64,000 nucleotides of DNA from Curtobacterium sp. MCBA15_012 (GTDB lineage Bacteria > Actinomycetota > Actinomycetes > Actinomycetales > Microbacteriaceae), in assembly GCF_001864935.2 (NCBI RefSeq), contig NZ_CP126267.1, positions 1,054,001 to 1,118,000 of the forward strand, in the 5' to 3' direction. The notes beneath the pieces were generated by a model that worked only from the letters and a program-made list of their open reading frames with translations, made no database searches and was not told the origin of the DNA. Made by a program: the position numbers and the translations under genes. Positions 48,720 to 56,345 of the stretch are shown piece by piece (the first letter of the stretch is position 1; every line of letters begins with the position of its first letter).

Positions 48720-49282
48720 GCGTCCACCCTGGCATCGCGCCCTGTGACGGCGAGCAGGCGGACCTGGAGGGGTGCGTCCGCCCCGGTCTCGACCGGGGCC
48801 GCGTAGAGCCCGGTCGCTGCGAGATCCTCGACCTGCGGCTCGAAGTACTCCCACACGGCCTGCACGAGTTCCTCCGGGAGGGTCTCGTCGGTCCCGGTCG
48901 CCCGGGCGAGGTCCCACGTGTGGATCGTGATGTCGCTCGTCTGCTCCGTGAGGTACTCCCCGGCGCTGACGACGTCCGTGCTGAGGTGCACCGGGGTGTC
49001 AGCGGGCGCATTCCGCCAGGCCCGCGAGGCCTCGGACGCGAACTTCGTCCACTCGGCCGGCAGGTCGTCGCCGATCGGCTCGATGTCGGCCTCGGCCTGG
49101 GCGTAGTCGCAGCCGGTGAGGAGCTTCGGGATCCACCGCTGCTCGTCGACGACGTGCCGGACGAGGTCGCGGGTCGTCCACTCGGAGTCCGGGGTCGCTG
49201 CGTCCCAGTCGGTGACGGCGGCGACCCGTCGGCCGAACTCGGCGGCGGCGAGCTCCTGCATCGCGATCCAGTCGGTGGCCAT
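48716..49282 (-). CDS. TIGR03086 family protein (mycothiol-dependent isomerase-like, DinB superfamily)
   Basis: 188 aa. The DinB-like helical bundle has WTTRDLVRHVVDEQRW near residue 35 and a later DITIHTWDLARATG; the histidines in these segments are the metal ligands of the family. Relatives are metal-binding, and some are mycothiol-dependent maleylpyruvate isomerases. ATG 49282 follows CAGGAGC. Its stop overlaps the aldo/keto reductase start, so it is the first gene of a two-gene operon. Confidence 0.85.
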   Translation of the reverse strand: MATDWIAMQELAAAEFGRRVAAVTDWDAATPDSEWTTRDLVRHVVDEQRWIPKLLTGCDYAQAEADIEPIGDDLPAEWTKFASEASRAWRNAPADTPVHLSTDVVSAGEYLTEQTSDITIHTWDLARATGTDETLPEELVQAVWEYFEPQVEDLAATGLYAAPVETGADAPLQVRLLAVTGRDARVDA

Positions 49283-49299
49283 GGGGTGCTCCTGTTCGT

Positions 49300-49394
49300 C
49301 GGTGGGGTGCGCGGTGGGTGGGGGCGGTGGTCGGGTGCGCGGTGGGTGGGGGTGCGTGCGTGGTCGGTGCGTGGTGCGTGGGGGTGTGGTGCCG
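49300..49394 (+). repeat. G/T-rich imperfect repeat
   Basis: GGTGGGTGGGGG-type repeats: GTGCGCGGTGGGTGGGGG occurs twice, 30-odd bp apart. Strong G-run density on the plus strand, immediately upstream of the TIGR03086 gene. Confidence 0.6.
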
Positions 49395-49423
49395 TCGTCG
49401 GCCGCGCGCGCTCAGCTTCGCGC

Positions 49424-49907
49424 GCGGGCGGGCGATGTGTGCACGTCCGTGAGTCGTGCTCGCACCGATTCTGCCCGTCGGACTTCCGCGTGAGTGTTCG
49501 CCGTGCTGGCATCGGGTGCAACGAGGGCATCGGGCGGGCGATTCCCGCGTGCGCGTCCGCCCGAACGTCGGCGTGGAGGTCGTGATCGCTCGGTTCAGCA
49601 GGCCGTCCGGTCTGCTGTCCGTCTGCATGAGGCGGTCGTCCTCAGGCTGCGTCGTTGGTCCTGCGGGCGGGCGATGTTCGCATCGGTTCAGCTGGTGCCG
49701 TGCACATCTCGCCCGCTCGGGGTTTGGGTGTGTCCGCGGCCATGGCGGTGTTCGCGGGCGTGGTGCGGCTTGGCATGGCGCGGCGCGGCGCGTGGCTGAA
49801 CCTGGCTGCCGTCGAGCAGACCACCGGAGCGGCCCGTACGAGCGGGACGTGAGCGGGCGGATTCGGCACAGCGAGGTCGAGGTCCGGTGCGAACATCGCC
49901 CGTTCGC
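49424..49907. repeat. Family B units, degenerate
   Basis: Clear units at 49424-49482, 49663-49720 and 49849-49907 (58-59 bp), plus a shortened one near 49530-49567. Ends are GCGGGCGGGCG or GTGAGCGGGCG and CGCCCGTTCGC. The last unit is in opposite orientation (its GAACATCGCCC end lies to the right). Confidence 0.8.
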
Positions 49908-50011
49908 GGGTGGGGCGCGTGTCGGTGACGACCGGGGACGGGGGTGAGAGCGGGCCGGCGGGGGACGGCGGGACGGCGGGGCCTCGGGAGTCGAACCCGG
50001 GGCGGGAACGC

Positions 50012-50051
50012 CGAACGGCCCGGCTCCGTGGGGGAGGAGCCGGGCCGTTCG
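50012..50051 (-). terminator. Hairpin with 16-bp perfect stem (yceI terminator)
   Basis: Arms 50012-50027 and 50036-50051, loop GTGGGGGA. It lies about 90 nt past the yceI stop. Not family A. Confidence 0.8.
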
Positions 50052-50142
50052 CCGGGTGCTGCAGTGCGCTTGTTCAGTGTCCCCGCGCACCGTGACCGCT
50101 CGGGGCGGTCCCGGTGACGGAGTGCTTCGAGAGCTGGGGAGC

Positions 50143-50703
50143 TCAGGCCGCCTGGAGGACGAACTGCACGTCGAGGTTGATGGTCACGTCGTTGCCGAGC
50201 GTGAAGCCACCGGCCTCGAGTGCGGCGTTCCAGTTCACGCCGAACTCGGTGCGGTCGATCTTGGTCGTCGCCTCGGCGCCGAGCTTGACCTGGCCGTAGC
50301 CGTCGGTGGTGACGCCGCCGAACTCGGTCTTCAGGGTGACGTCCTTGGTGACGCCGCGGAGGGAGAGCTTGCCGTCGATGAGCATGTGATCGCCGTCCTC
50401 GCGGATGCCGGTCGACACGAAGGTCATCTGCGGGTGCTCCTCGGTCAGGAAGAAGTCACCAGTGGCGAGGTGCTGGTCGCGCTGCGCCTGGTTGGTGTTG
50501 ATGCTGGCGACGTCGATCGAGGCCTCGAGCTTGGTGTCGAGCGGGTTCTCGGCGGTCACGAGCGTCGCGTCGAAGCGCTCGAACGAGCCCTTGACCTTGC
50601 TGATGGCGAGGTGCCGGACCGAGAAGGTGACCTCGGAGTGCGTCGGGTCGATCTTCCAGGTGCCGGTCTGGTAGCCGGGGATGGCGGAGGCGGTGAGCGT
50701 CAT
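50143..50703 (-). CDS. YceI-like lipid-binding protein
   Basis: 186 aa, whole length in the YceI lipocalin-like fold: YQTGTWKIDPTHSEVTFSVRHLAISKVKGSFERFDATL at the start, then alternating strands and VTINLDVQF at the end. No signal peptide, so cytoplasmic. Relatives bind isoprenoid or polyketide lipids. ATG 50703 follows GAAGGAG. The leader is about 70 nt; the TACCAT box and a TTGA palindrome upstream point to a repressed promoter. Confidence 0.9.
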   Translation of the reverse strand: MTLTASAIPGYQTGTWKIDPTHSEVTFSVRHLAISKVKGSFERFDATLVTAENPLDTKLEASIDVASINTNQAQRDQHLATGDFFLTEEHPQMTFVSTGIREDGDHMLIDGKLSLRGVTKDVTLKTEFGGVTTDGYGQVKLGAEATTKIDRTEFGVNWNAALEAGGFTLGNDVTINLDVQFVLQAA

Positions 50704-50776
50704 GGTGACTCCTTCTGAAGCGTTGGTCTGCGGTTCCCGAGCGACGCAGTAGTTTCATGCGCCTGCATCGAACCCG

Positions 50777-50782
50777 ATGGTA
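50777..50782 (-). promoter_or_regulatory. -10 box TACCAT of yceI
   Basis: Minus strand. Predicts a start near 50770 and a leader of about 65 nt before ATG 50703. Confidence 0.5.
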
Positions 50783-50801
50783 GCCCATTCTGCACCTGAT
50801 T

Positions 50802-50817
50802 GGTTGAAGCGTCAACC
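50802..50817. promoter_or_regulatory. Palindromic operator GGTTGA-N4-TCAACC
   Basis: Perfect 6-bp inverted repeat with a 4-bp spacer. It overlaps the -35 position of the yceI promoter. TTGA-N4-TCAA is typical of MarR-family sites, and yceI genes are often controlled by a MarR protein; no such regulator gene is in the window, so the pairing is inferred. Confidence 0.6.
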
Positions 50818-50822
50818 AACGT

Positions 50823-51767
50823 TCATCTCGCGGACGTGAGCCGACCCCGTCGACGCGTGTCGTGCCTCCCGGCCGTTCCTGCGTCGAGGAGTCGACGGAT
50901 GCGGCTCGCGAACTCGTCGGCGAGGGGGCCGACGTCGTCGGCCGTCGCTCGCACCAGCCACCAGTCGACGTCCTTCAACCGCTCGCCCCGCGTCAGGTCC
51001 TTCCGGAACGCCCGTGCGTCGGTCCGGTGGAGATCGCTCTCGTACTCGATCGCGACCCGTGCCCCGGGGTAGGCCAGGTCGACGCAGGCGACCCACCTGC
51101 CCTGCGCGACGACGTCGTGGTTCAGCTCGGGTTCGGGCAGGCCTCGACGGATGAGCGTGAGACGCAGCCTGGTCTCGCCCGGGCTTCTCGAACCGGGCCG
51201 CACCAAGGACAGGGCTGCCCGTGCGCGGCGGAGGCCTCGCGATCCTCGGTGGCGTCGCACAGCACGGACGAGTTCGCCGACCGTGCACCAGTTGAGCCAC
51301 CCGACGATGGCGTCGCCGGCGACGACCAGTTCGTCGACGGTGAGGGAGCGGGCGAGCATCACGAACGTGTCGGCGGGATGGACGACGGCAGCGGTCCCCG
51401 AGAAGACGACGCGGGCGCGGCTGGTGCGTGCACGGTGGCCGACCGTGCCGCGGACGCGGAGTGCCTGGTCCTTCCCGATCGTGGTGACGTGGATGCGGGG
51501 GTCGTCTTCGAGCCGTCGGGGGAGCGGTATCCCGAGCATCCGCGCGGCGGTCGTGTGACTGAACGCCTGGTCGGGGCGGAGACGCGGGGCGACCGCGCGA
51601 GCGAGGTCCTCGTGCGTGCGGGGAGTCGTCCATGTGCGCGTCCCGTGGAACGGACGGACGAGTCGGCGGGAGCGGAGCGTCGATGCCGGGACGCCGCGCT
51701 GGATCGCTTCGCGGACGCGGAAGGGGCGGTTGCGGAGGGCTGTCGGGAACCGGGCGGTGAACTCCAT
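50823..51767 (-). CDS. AbiEi-type/DUF559-like protein
   Basis: 314 aa. The N-terminal half (residues 10-90) resembles an AbiEi antitoxin-like winged helix, with RPFRVREAIQRGVPASTLRSRRLVRPFHGTRTW. The C-terminal part (about 200-290) has the DUF559/Vsr-like nuclease pattern: VDLAYPGARVAIEYESDLHR and a later Lys/Arg run (FRKDLTRGERLKDVDWWLVRAT). Such proteins are widespread in Microbacteriaceae without known role. ATG 51767 opens onto a family B region. The last 10 residues include a family A half-site (50861-50875). Confidence 0.75.
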   Translation of the reverse strand: MEFTARFPTALRNRPFRVREAIQRGVPASTLRSRRLVRPFHGTRTWTTPRTHEDLARAVAPRLRPDQAFSHTTAARMLGIPLPRRLEDDPRIHVTTIGKDQALRVRGTVGHRARTSRARVVFSGTAAVVHPADTFVMLARSLTVDELVVAGDAIVGWLNWCTVGELVRAVRRHRGSRGLRRARAALSLVRPGSRSPGETRLRLTLIRRGLPEPELNHDVVAQGRWVACVDLAYPGARVAIEYESDLHRTDARAFRKDLTRGERLKDVDWWLVRATADDVGPLADEFASRIRRLLDAGTAGRHDTRRRGRLTSAR

Positions 51768-51915
51768 GGCGGCAGCGTGGCAGTGCGAGACCGGGGTGAT
51801 GGGTGGTTCGCAGGCGGCGGTGGAAAGTCGCAGCGGGGGTGACGTTGTGGAGGAATCGGCAGGGGTTGGGTGCGCATTGCGTCGATGGTCCGGCGGCGGT
51901 GGTGGTGTGGGTGCG

Positions 51916-52144
51916 GCGAGCGGGCGGATTCGGGCTGGGGCGCGCGGGGCGAGGTGCACGATTCGCCCGTCGGGGTCGGGAGGGCGGATTCGGGCTGGGG
52001 CGCGCGGGGCGGGGTGCACACATCGCCCGCTCGCGATTGAGGAATGGACGAATGGGCCGACGAGCGGGCGGACGAGCGGGAGCGGGCGAGCGGGCGGATT
52101 CGGGCCGGGGCGCGCGGTGCGGGGTGCACACATCGCCCGCTCGC
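51916..52144 (-). repeat. Family B units, three copies in reverse orientation
   Basis: 59-bp units at 51916-51974, 51976-52034 and 52086-52144. The right end reads TGCACACATCGCCCGCTCGC in two of them, the exact reverse complement of the left end of the murI-array units, so the array is inverted. The first two units abut (60-bp step); the third follows after 110 bp. Confidence 0.88.
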
Positions 52145-52145
52145 G

Positions 52146-52250
52146 ACGGAGGGTCGAGCAGGCAGACGAGCAGGCAGACGAGCAGGCAGTCGAGCAGGCG
52201 GACGAGCGGACGAACGAGCAGGCAGACGAGCGGCCGAACGAACGAGCGGG
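52146..52250 (+). repeat. GACGAGCAGGCA tandem tract
   Basis: About eight 8- to 12-bp steps of GACGAGCAGGCA with GACGAGCGGACG variants, directly after the last family B unit. Confidence 0.75.
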
Positions 52251-52360
52251 TGGGCGGCCGAGCGAGACCAGCCGCCCCGCCCCGCTGCGCGGACAGACGA
52301 ACGAGCCCGCCCCCGGCAACCAGGTACTCACACGACCTCTCACCCGCGCGCAGACCCCGC

Positions 52361-52366
52361 TAGCGT
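52361..52366 (+). promoter_or_regulatory. -10 box TAGCGT (leaderless start)
   Basis: Seven nt before ATG 52374. Confidence 0.5.
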
Positions 52367-52373
52367 CAGCACC

Positions 52374-53378
52374 ATGGAATTCAGGTACCTAGGCAACTCA
52401 GGTCTCAAGATCTCCGAGATCACCTACGGCAACTGGCTGACGCACGGCTCGCAGGTCGAGAACGACGTCGCCACCCAGTGCGTGCGGGCAGCGCTCGACG
52501 CCGGCATCACCACCTTCGACACGGCCGACACGTACGCCAACACGGCGGCCGAGACCGTCCTCGGCGAGGCCCTCAAGGGCGAGCGTCGCCAGTCGCTCGA
52601 GGTCTTCACGAAGGTCTACTGGCCGACCGGGCCGAAGGGCCACAACGACGTCGGGCTCAGCCGCAAGCACATCATGGAGTCGATCAACGGCTCGCTCGAG
52701 CGCCTGCAGACCGACTACGTCGACCTGTACCAGGCCCACCGCTACGACTACGAGACCCCGCTCGAGGAGACCATGCAGGCCTTCGCCGACGTGGTGCGGC
52801 AGGGCAAGGCGCTGTACATCGGCGTCAGCGAGTGGAACGCCGAGCAGATCCGCGCCGGTGCCGCGCTGGCCAAGGAGCTCGGCTTCCAGCTCATCTCGAA
52901 CCAGCCGCAGTACTCGATGCTCTGGCGGGTCATCGAGGGCGAGGTCGTGCCGGCCTCGAAGCAGCTCGGCCTGTCGCAGATCGTCTGGTCGCCCATCGCC
53001 CAGGGCGTGCTGACCGGCAAGTACAAGCCGGGCCAGCCGCTGCCCGAGGGCTCCCGCGCCACGGACGAGAAGGGCGGCGCGGACATGATCAAGCGGTTCA
53101 TGCGCGACGAGGTCCTCGAGGCCGTCCAGCGCCTGCAGCCCGTCGCCGACCAGGCCGGCCTCACGCTCGCCCAGCTCGCGATCGCGTGGACCCTGCAGAA
53201 CGAGAACGTCGCGAGCGCCATCGTCGGCGCCTCGCGTCCCGAGCAGGTCACGGACAACGTGAAGGCCGCGGGCGTGACGCTCGACGCGGATGCACTCGCC
53301 GCCATCGACGAGGCCCTGGGTGACATCCCGGAGCGCGACGCATCCAAGTCGGTCAGCCCGGCGCAGCGTCCCGCCTGA
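52374..53378 (+). CDS. Aldo/keto reductase, potassium-channel beta-subunit-like group
   Basis: 334 aa. AKR fold: MEFRYLGNSGLKISEITYGNW, AGITTFDTADTYANTAAETVLGEALK with catalytic Asp and Tyr, LQTDYVDLYQAHRYD with catalytic His, IVWSPIAQGVLTGKY and SAIVGASRPEQVTDNVKAAG for NADPH. It is closer to YajO/Kv-beta-type AKRs than the 47712 copy. It may reduce small carbonyls; no pathway is indicated. A family A palindrome starts 13 nt after the stop. Confidence 0.93.
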   Translation: MEFRYLGNSGLKISEITYGNWLTHGSQVENDVATQCVRAALDAGITTFDTADTYANTAAETVLGEALKGERRQSLEVFTKVYWPTGPKGHNDVGLSRKHIMESINGSLERLQTDYVDLYQAHRYDYETPLEETMQAFADVVRQGKALYIGVSEWNAEQIRAGAALAKELGFQLISNQPQYSMLWRVIEGEVVPASKQLGLSQIVWSPIAQGVLTGKYKPGQPLPEGSRATDEKGGADMIKRFMRDEVLEAVQRLQPVADQAGLTLAQLAIAWTLQNENVASAIVGASRPEQVTDNVKAAGVTLDADALAAIDEALGDIPERDASKSVSPAQRPA

Positions 53379-53391
53379 CGCGACCACCCGA

Positions 53392-53435
53392 CGGACGGGA
53401 GGCGCGGTGCCAGCCGGCACCGCGCCTCCCGTCCG
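53392..53435. terminator. Family A palindrome, 20-bp arms
   Basis: Arms 53392-53411 and 53416-53435 with loop AGCC, 13 nt after the aldo/keto reductase stop. Confidence 0.75.
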
Positions 53436-53511
53436 CTGCGTGGTGGCGGCCGCGACACGCACCCTGACCGGCTTCGCAGCGGTGCGGAGGAGGTTCGGGG
53501 GCGGGGACCGG

Positions 53512-53517
53512 TACGGT
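53512..53517 (+). promoter_or_regulatory. -10 box TACGGT with AAGGAG leader
   Basis: Transcript start predicted near 53524. The short leader includes AAGGAG (53530-53535), 4 nt before ATG 53540. Confidence 0.5.
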
Positions 53518-53539
53518 CGTGGTGCGAACAAGGAGCATC

Positions 53540-54331
53540 ATGAGCAAGTCCCTGGTCATCATCCCGACCTACGACGAGGCGGAGAACGTCCGTCCCATCG
53601 TCGCACGCACGCTGGCAGCGACCGACGGTGACGTCCACGTGCTCGTCGTCGACGACAACTCCCCGGACGGCACCGGCGACATCGCGGACGCGATCGCCCG
53701 TGAGACCGACCGTGTGCACGTGCTGCACCGCACGGTGAAGGACGGCCTCGGCGGCGCGTACCTCGCCGGCTTCGCGTGGGGGCTCGAGCGGGGCTACGGC
53801 AAGCTCGTCGAGATGGACGCGGACGGCTCGCACCACCCGGAGTACCTCCCGCGCATGCTCGAGCTCGCCGACACGAACGACCTGGTGCTCGGCTCCCGGT
53901 GGATCAGGGGCGGCGAGGTCGAGAACTGGCCGTGGTACCGCGAGTTCCTGTCCCGCGGCGGCAACCTCTACACGCGGATGGCCCTCGGCATCGCGGTCCG
54001 TGACGCCACGGGCGGGTTCCGGGTGTTCACCGCGGACGCCCTCGAGCGCATCGACCTGTCCGGCATCGCGTCGAAGGGCTACTGCTTCCAGGTCGACCTG
54101 TGCTGGCGCGCTCTCGAGGCCGGTCTGCACGTCGTCGAGACGCCGATCGTCTTCACCGAGCGCGAGTTCGGCGTCTCGAAGATGAGCGGCAACATCGTCC
54201 GCGAGAGCCTCACCCTCGTCACGAAGTGGGGGATCGACCGCCGCCTGCGCGAGGTCCGGTCGCTCGTGAAGGACCACCGCCGACTGCCGTCCGTCCGGAC
54301 GAACGCACACGTCGCCGTCGACCGGACCTGA
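53540..54331 (+). CDS. Polyprenol-phosphate mannosyltransferase (DPM1/Ppm1 type)
   Basis: 263 aa. GT2 core with SLVIIPTYDEAENV, DDNSPDGTG (metal/sugar), EMDADGSHHPEYLPRM (DxD) and DATGGFRVF near residue 155. It transfers mannose from GDP-Man to polyprenyl phosphate to supply envelope mannosylation. No extra membrane domain, so it is the short soluble/peripheral form. ATG 53540 follows AAGGAG 4 nt upstream. Convergent with treZ. Confidence 0.92.
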   Translation: MSKSLVIIPTYDEAENVRPIVARTLAATDGDVHVLVVDDNSPDGTGDIADAIARETDRVHVLHRTVKDGLGGAYLAGFAWGLERGYGKLVEMDADGSHHPEYLPRMLELADTNDLVLGSRWIRGGEVENWPWYREFLSRGGNLYTRMALGIAVRDATGGFRVFTADALERIDLSGIASKGYCFQVDLCWRALEAGLHVVETPIVFTEREFGVSKMSGNIVRESLTLVTKWGIDRRLREVRSLVKDHRRLPSVRTNAHVAVDRT

Positions 54332-54515
54332 CCGGCCTGAGCAGTCCCGTGCGGAGCGGCGCGATGCCGCGGGTGGTGACCCGGGCTCCGGCCCGGTGAC
54401 CCGCGCCGCGCGTCGCGCCGGGGGCCGCACCGGCGCCGCGGATCGTGGTCCGCCCCGCGGGTCGCGGACGGCGGCCGTGCGGATCGCGTCCGGCGCGACG
54501 AGCGCGGCGACCCAC

Positions 54516-54574
54516 CACACGACGGACGGGAGGCGCGGTGCCGCTGGGCACCCGTGCCTCCCGTCCGTCGTGTG
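54516..54574. terminator. Family A palindrome, 19-bp outer arms
   Basis: Arms 54516-54534 and 54556-54574 (CACACGACGGACGGGAGGC type) between convergent genes. The middle is imperfect. Confidence 0.75.
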
Positions 54575-54590
54575 AACCGTCAGACGGTCG

Positions 54591-56345
54591 TCAGCGCACC
54601 ACGACCACGCCACGGGACGCGAAGCGGACGAGCCCGTCCTCGACCGAGGCCTCACCGAAGCGGTAGAGCTCCTCGCCGGCCGCGTCGGGCACCGGGACCT
54701 CGGCGGCGTCGTCGGCGAAGTTGACGACCACGTGCACCGGTGCGGCGTCCGGCCCGAGGAGCCCGCGCGTCAGCACGAGCCACCGGTCGTGCTCGTCGAA
54801 GCGGACCGCGTTCGCCTCGTAGCGGTGGTCGACGAACGCCTGGTCGGTGCGGCGGAGCGCGACGAGCACCCGGTACGCCCGGAGGATCGCGGACCCGCGT
54901 TCCGACGAGGCGTCCGCCCAGTCGAGCTTCGAGTTCGTGAACGTGGACGGGTCCTGCGGGTCCGGGACCGTCGACTCGTCCCAGCCGTGCTCGGCGAACT
55001 CCTTGATGCGTCCCTCTGCCGTCACCTTGCCGAGCGCCGGCTCGGGGTGCGAGGTGAAGAACTGCCACGGCGTCGTCGCGGCGAACTCCTCGCCCATGAA
55101 CAGCATGGGCGTGAACGGACCGAGCAGCGTCAGGGCGGCGGCGATCACGAGGGACTCGTCGTCCAGGGTGGCGGCGAGACGGTCGCCGGCGGCACGGTTG
55201 CCGATCTGGTCGTGGTTCTGGTTCGCGACCACGAGGGCGGTCGCCGGCGAGGTGCCGCGGTCGATCGGACGCCCGTGGCGCTTCCCGCGGAAGGACGACC
55301 ACGTGCCGTCGTGGAAGAACCCGTGGTCGAGGACCTTCGCGAGCGCCGACAGCGGGGCGAAGTCGGCGTAGTAGCCGTTCGTCTCGCCGGTGAGGGCGAC
55401 GTGGACCGCGTGGTGGAAGTCGTCGGACCACTGTCCGGCGAGCCCGTACCCGCCGGCCTCCTGCGAGCGGAACATGACCGGGTCGTTGAGGTCCGACTCG
55501 GCGATGAGCGACAGCGGGCGGCCGGCGAACTCCGAGTAGGCCTCGGTCTCCGACGCCATCGCCTGCAGCACGTGCGGGCGGGTGGTGTCGCGGATCGCGT
55601 GCACCGCGTCGAGGCGCAGCCCGTCGACGTGGTGGTCGCGGAACCACATGCGGACGTTGTCGAGCACGTAGCGCCGGACCTCGGGGTGCTCGACGTTGAC
55701 CGAGTCACCCCAGGTGTTGCCGAGTCCCTGCAGCAGGTACGGACCGTACAGCGGCAGGTAGTTGCCGCTCGGGCCGAGGTGGTTGTAGACGACGTCCTGG
55801 ATGACGCCGAGCCCGAGCGAGTGCGCGGTGTCGACGAACCGGTCGTAGGCGTCCGGGCCGCCGTACGGGTGGTGCACGGCGAACCAGCCGACCCCGTCGT
55901 AGCCCCAGTTCCACTCGCCGTTGACGGCGTTCACCGGGAGGAGTTCGACGAACTCCACGCCGAGCTCGACCAGGTGGTCGAGCTTTGCGGCGGCGGCGTC
56001 GAGCGTGCCCTCGGGCGTGTACGTGCCGACGTGCATCTCGTAGATGACGCCGCCGCGGGCCGGACGACCGGTCCATGCGTCGTCGGTCCAGGCGAAGCGC
56101 TCGGGGTCGACGACCTCGGACGGGCCGTGCACCCCCTCGGGCTGGTAGCGGCTGCGCGGGTCGGGACGGACCGCGTCGTCGTCGTCGATCCGGAACCCGT
56201 ACCGGGCGCCCACGACGGGGACGACCTCCTCGGTCGTCCACCAGTCGTCGTCACCGCGGGTGAGCGCGTGCTCGACGCCGTCGACGACGAGTCGGACGCG
56301 CTCGGGGTTGGGTGCCCAGACGCCGTAGCGTGCGGGAACGGTCAT
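54591..56345 (-). CDS. treZ: Malto-oligosyltrehalose trehalohydrolase
   Basis: 584 aa. GH13 enzyme that releases trehalose from maltooligosyltrehalose. It has an N-terminal beta-sandwich (residues 1-95, [18 protein letters not shown]), a catalytic barrel with [11 protein letters not shown] and [10 protein letters not shown], and the TreZ-typical [22 protein letters not shown]. It acts after TreY. treY ends inside its start (ATGA overlap), so the two are coupled. Cytoplasmic trehalose synthesis for stress protection. Confidence 0.96.
   Translation of the reverse strand: MTVPARYGVWAPNPERVRLVVDGVEHALTRGDDDWWTTEEVVPVVGARYGFRIDDDDAVRPDPRSRYQPEGVHGPSEVVDPERFAWTDDAWTGRPARGGVIYEMHVGTYTPEGTLDAAAAKLDHLVELGVEFVELLPVNAVNGEWNWGYDGVGWFAVHHPYGGPDAYDRFVDTAHSLGLGVIQDVVYNHLGPSGNYLPLYGPYLLQGLGNTWGDSVNVEHPEVRRYVLDNVRMWFRDHHVDGLRLDAVHAIRDTTRPHVLQAMASETEAYSEFAGRPLSLIAESDLNDPVMFRSQEAGGYGLAGQWSDDFHHAVHVALTGETNGYYADFAPLSALAKVLDHGFFHDGTWSSFRGKRHGRPIDRGTSPATALVVANQNHDQIGNRAAGDRLAATLDDESLVIAAALTLLGPFTPMLFMGEEFAATTPWQFFTSHPEPALGKVTAEGRIKEFAEHGWDESTVPDPQDPSTFTNSKLDWADASSERGSAILRAYRVLVALRRTDQAFVDHRYEANAVRFDEHDRWLVLTRGLLGPDAAPVHVVVNFADDAAEVPVPDAAGEELYRFGEASVEDGLVRFASRGVVVVR

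Larger units (their letters stand above)
49283..50142. other. 860-bp intergenic region with GT-rich tract, family B units and terminator, no gene
   Basis: 49300-49394 is G/T-rich on the plus strand; 49424-49907 contains degenerate family B units; 50012-50051 is a terminator for yceI. No coding signal is seen, although open frames pass through it. Confidence 0.75.
51768..52373. other. Divergent intergenic region with family B units, no gene
   Basis: 606 bp between the AbiEi-like gene and the aldo/keto reductase. Three family B units (51916-52144) are followed by a GACGAGCAGGCA tandem tract (52146-52250). The last bases carry the -10 box of the aldo/keto reductase. Confidence 0.75.

Noticed and set aside
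51916..52144. Integron attC-type recombination sites
   Set aside because: attC sites need R'/R'' cores of the GTTRRRY type. None is present, units have constant length and no cassettes lie between them.
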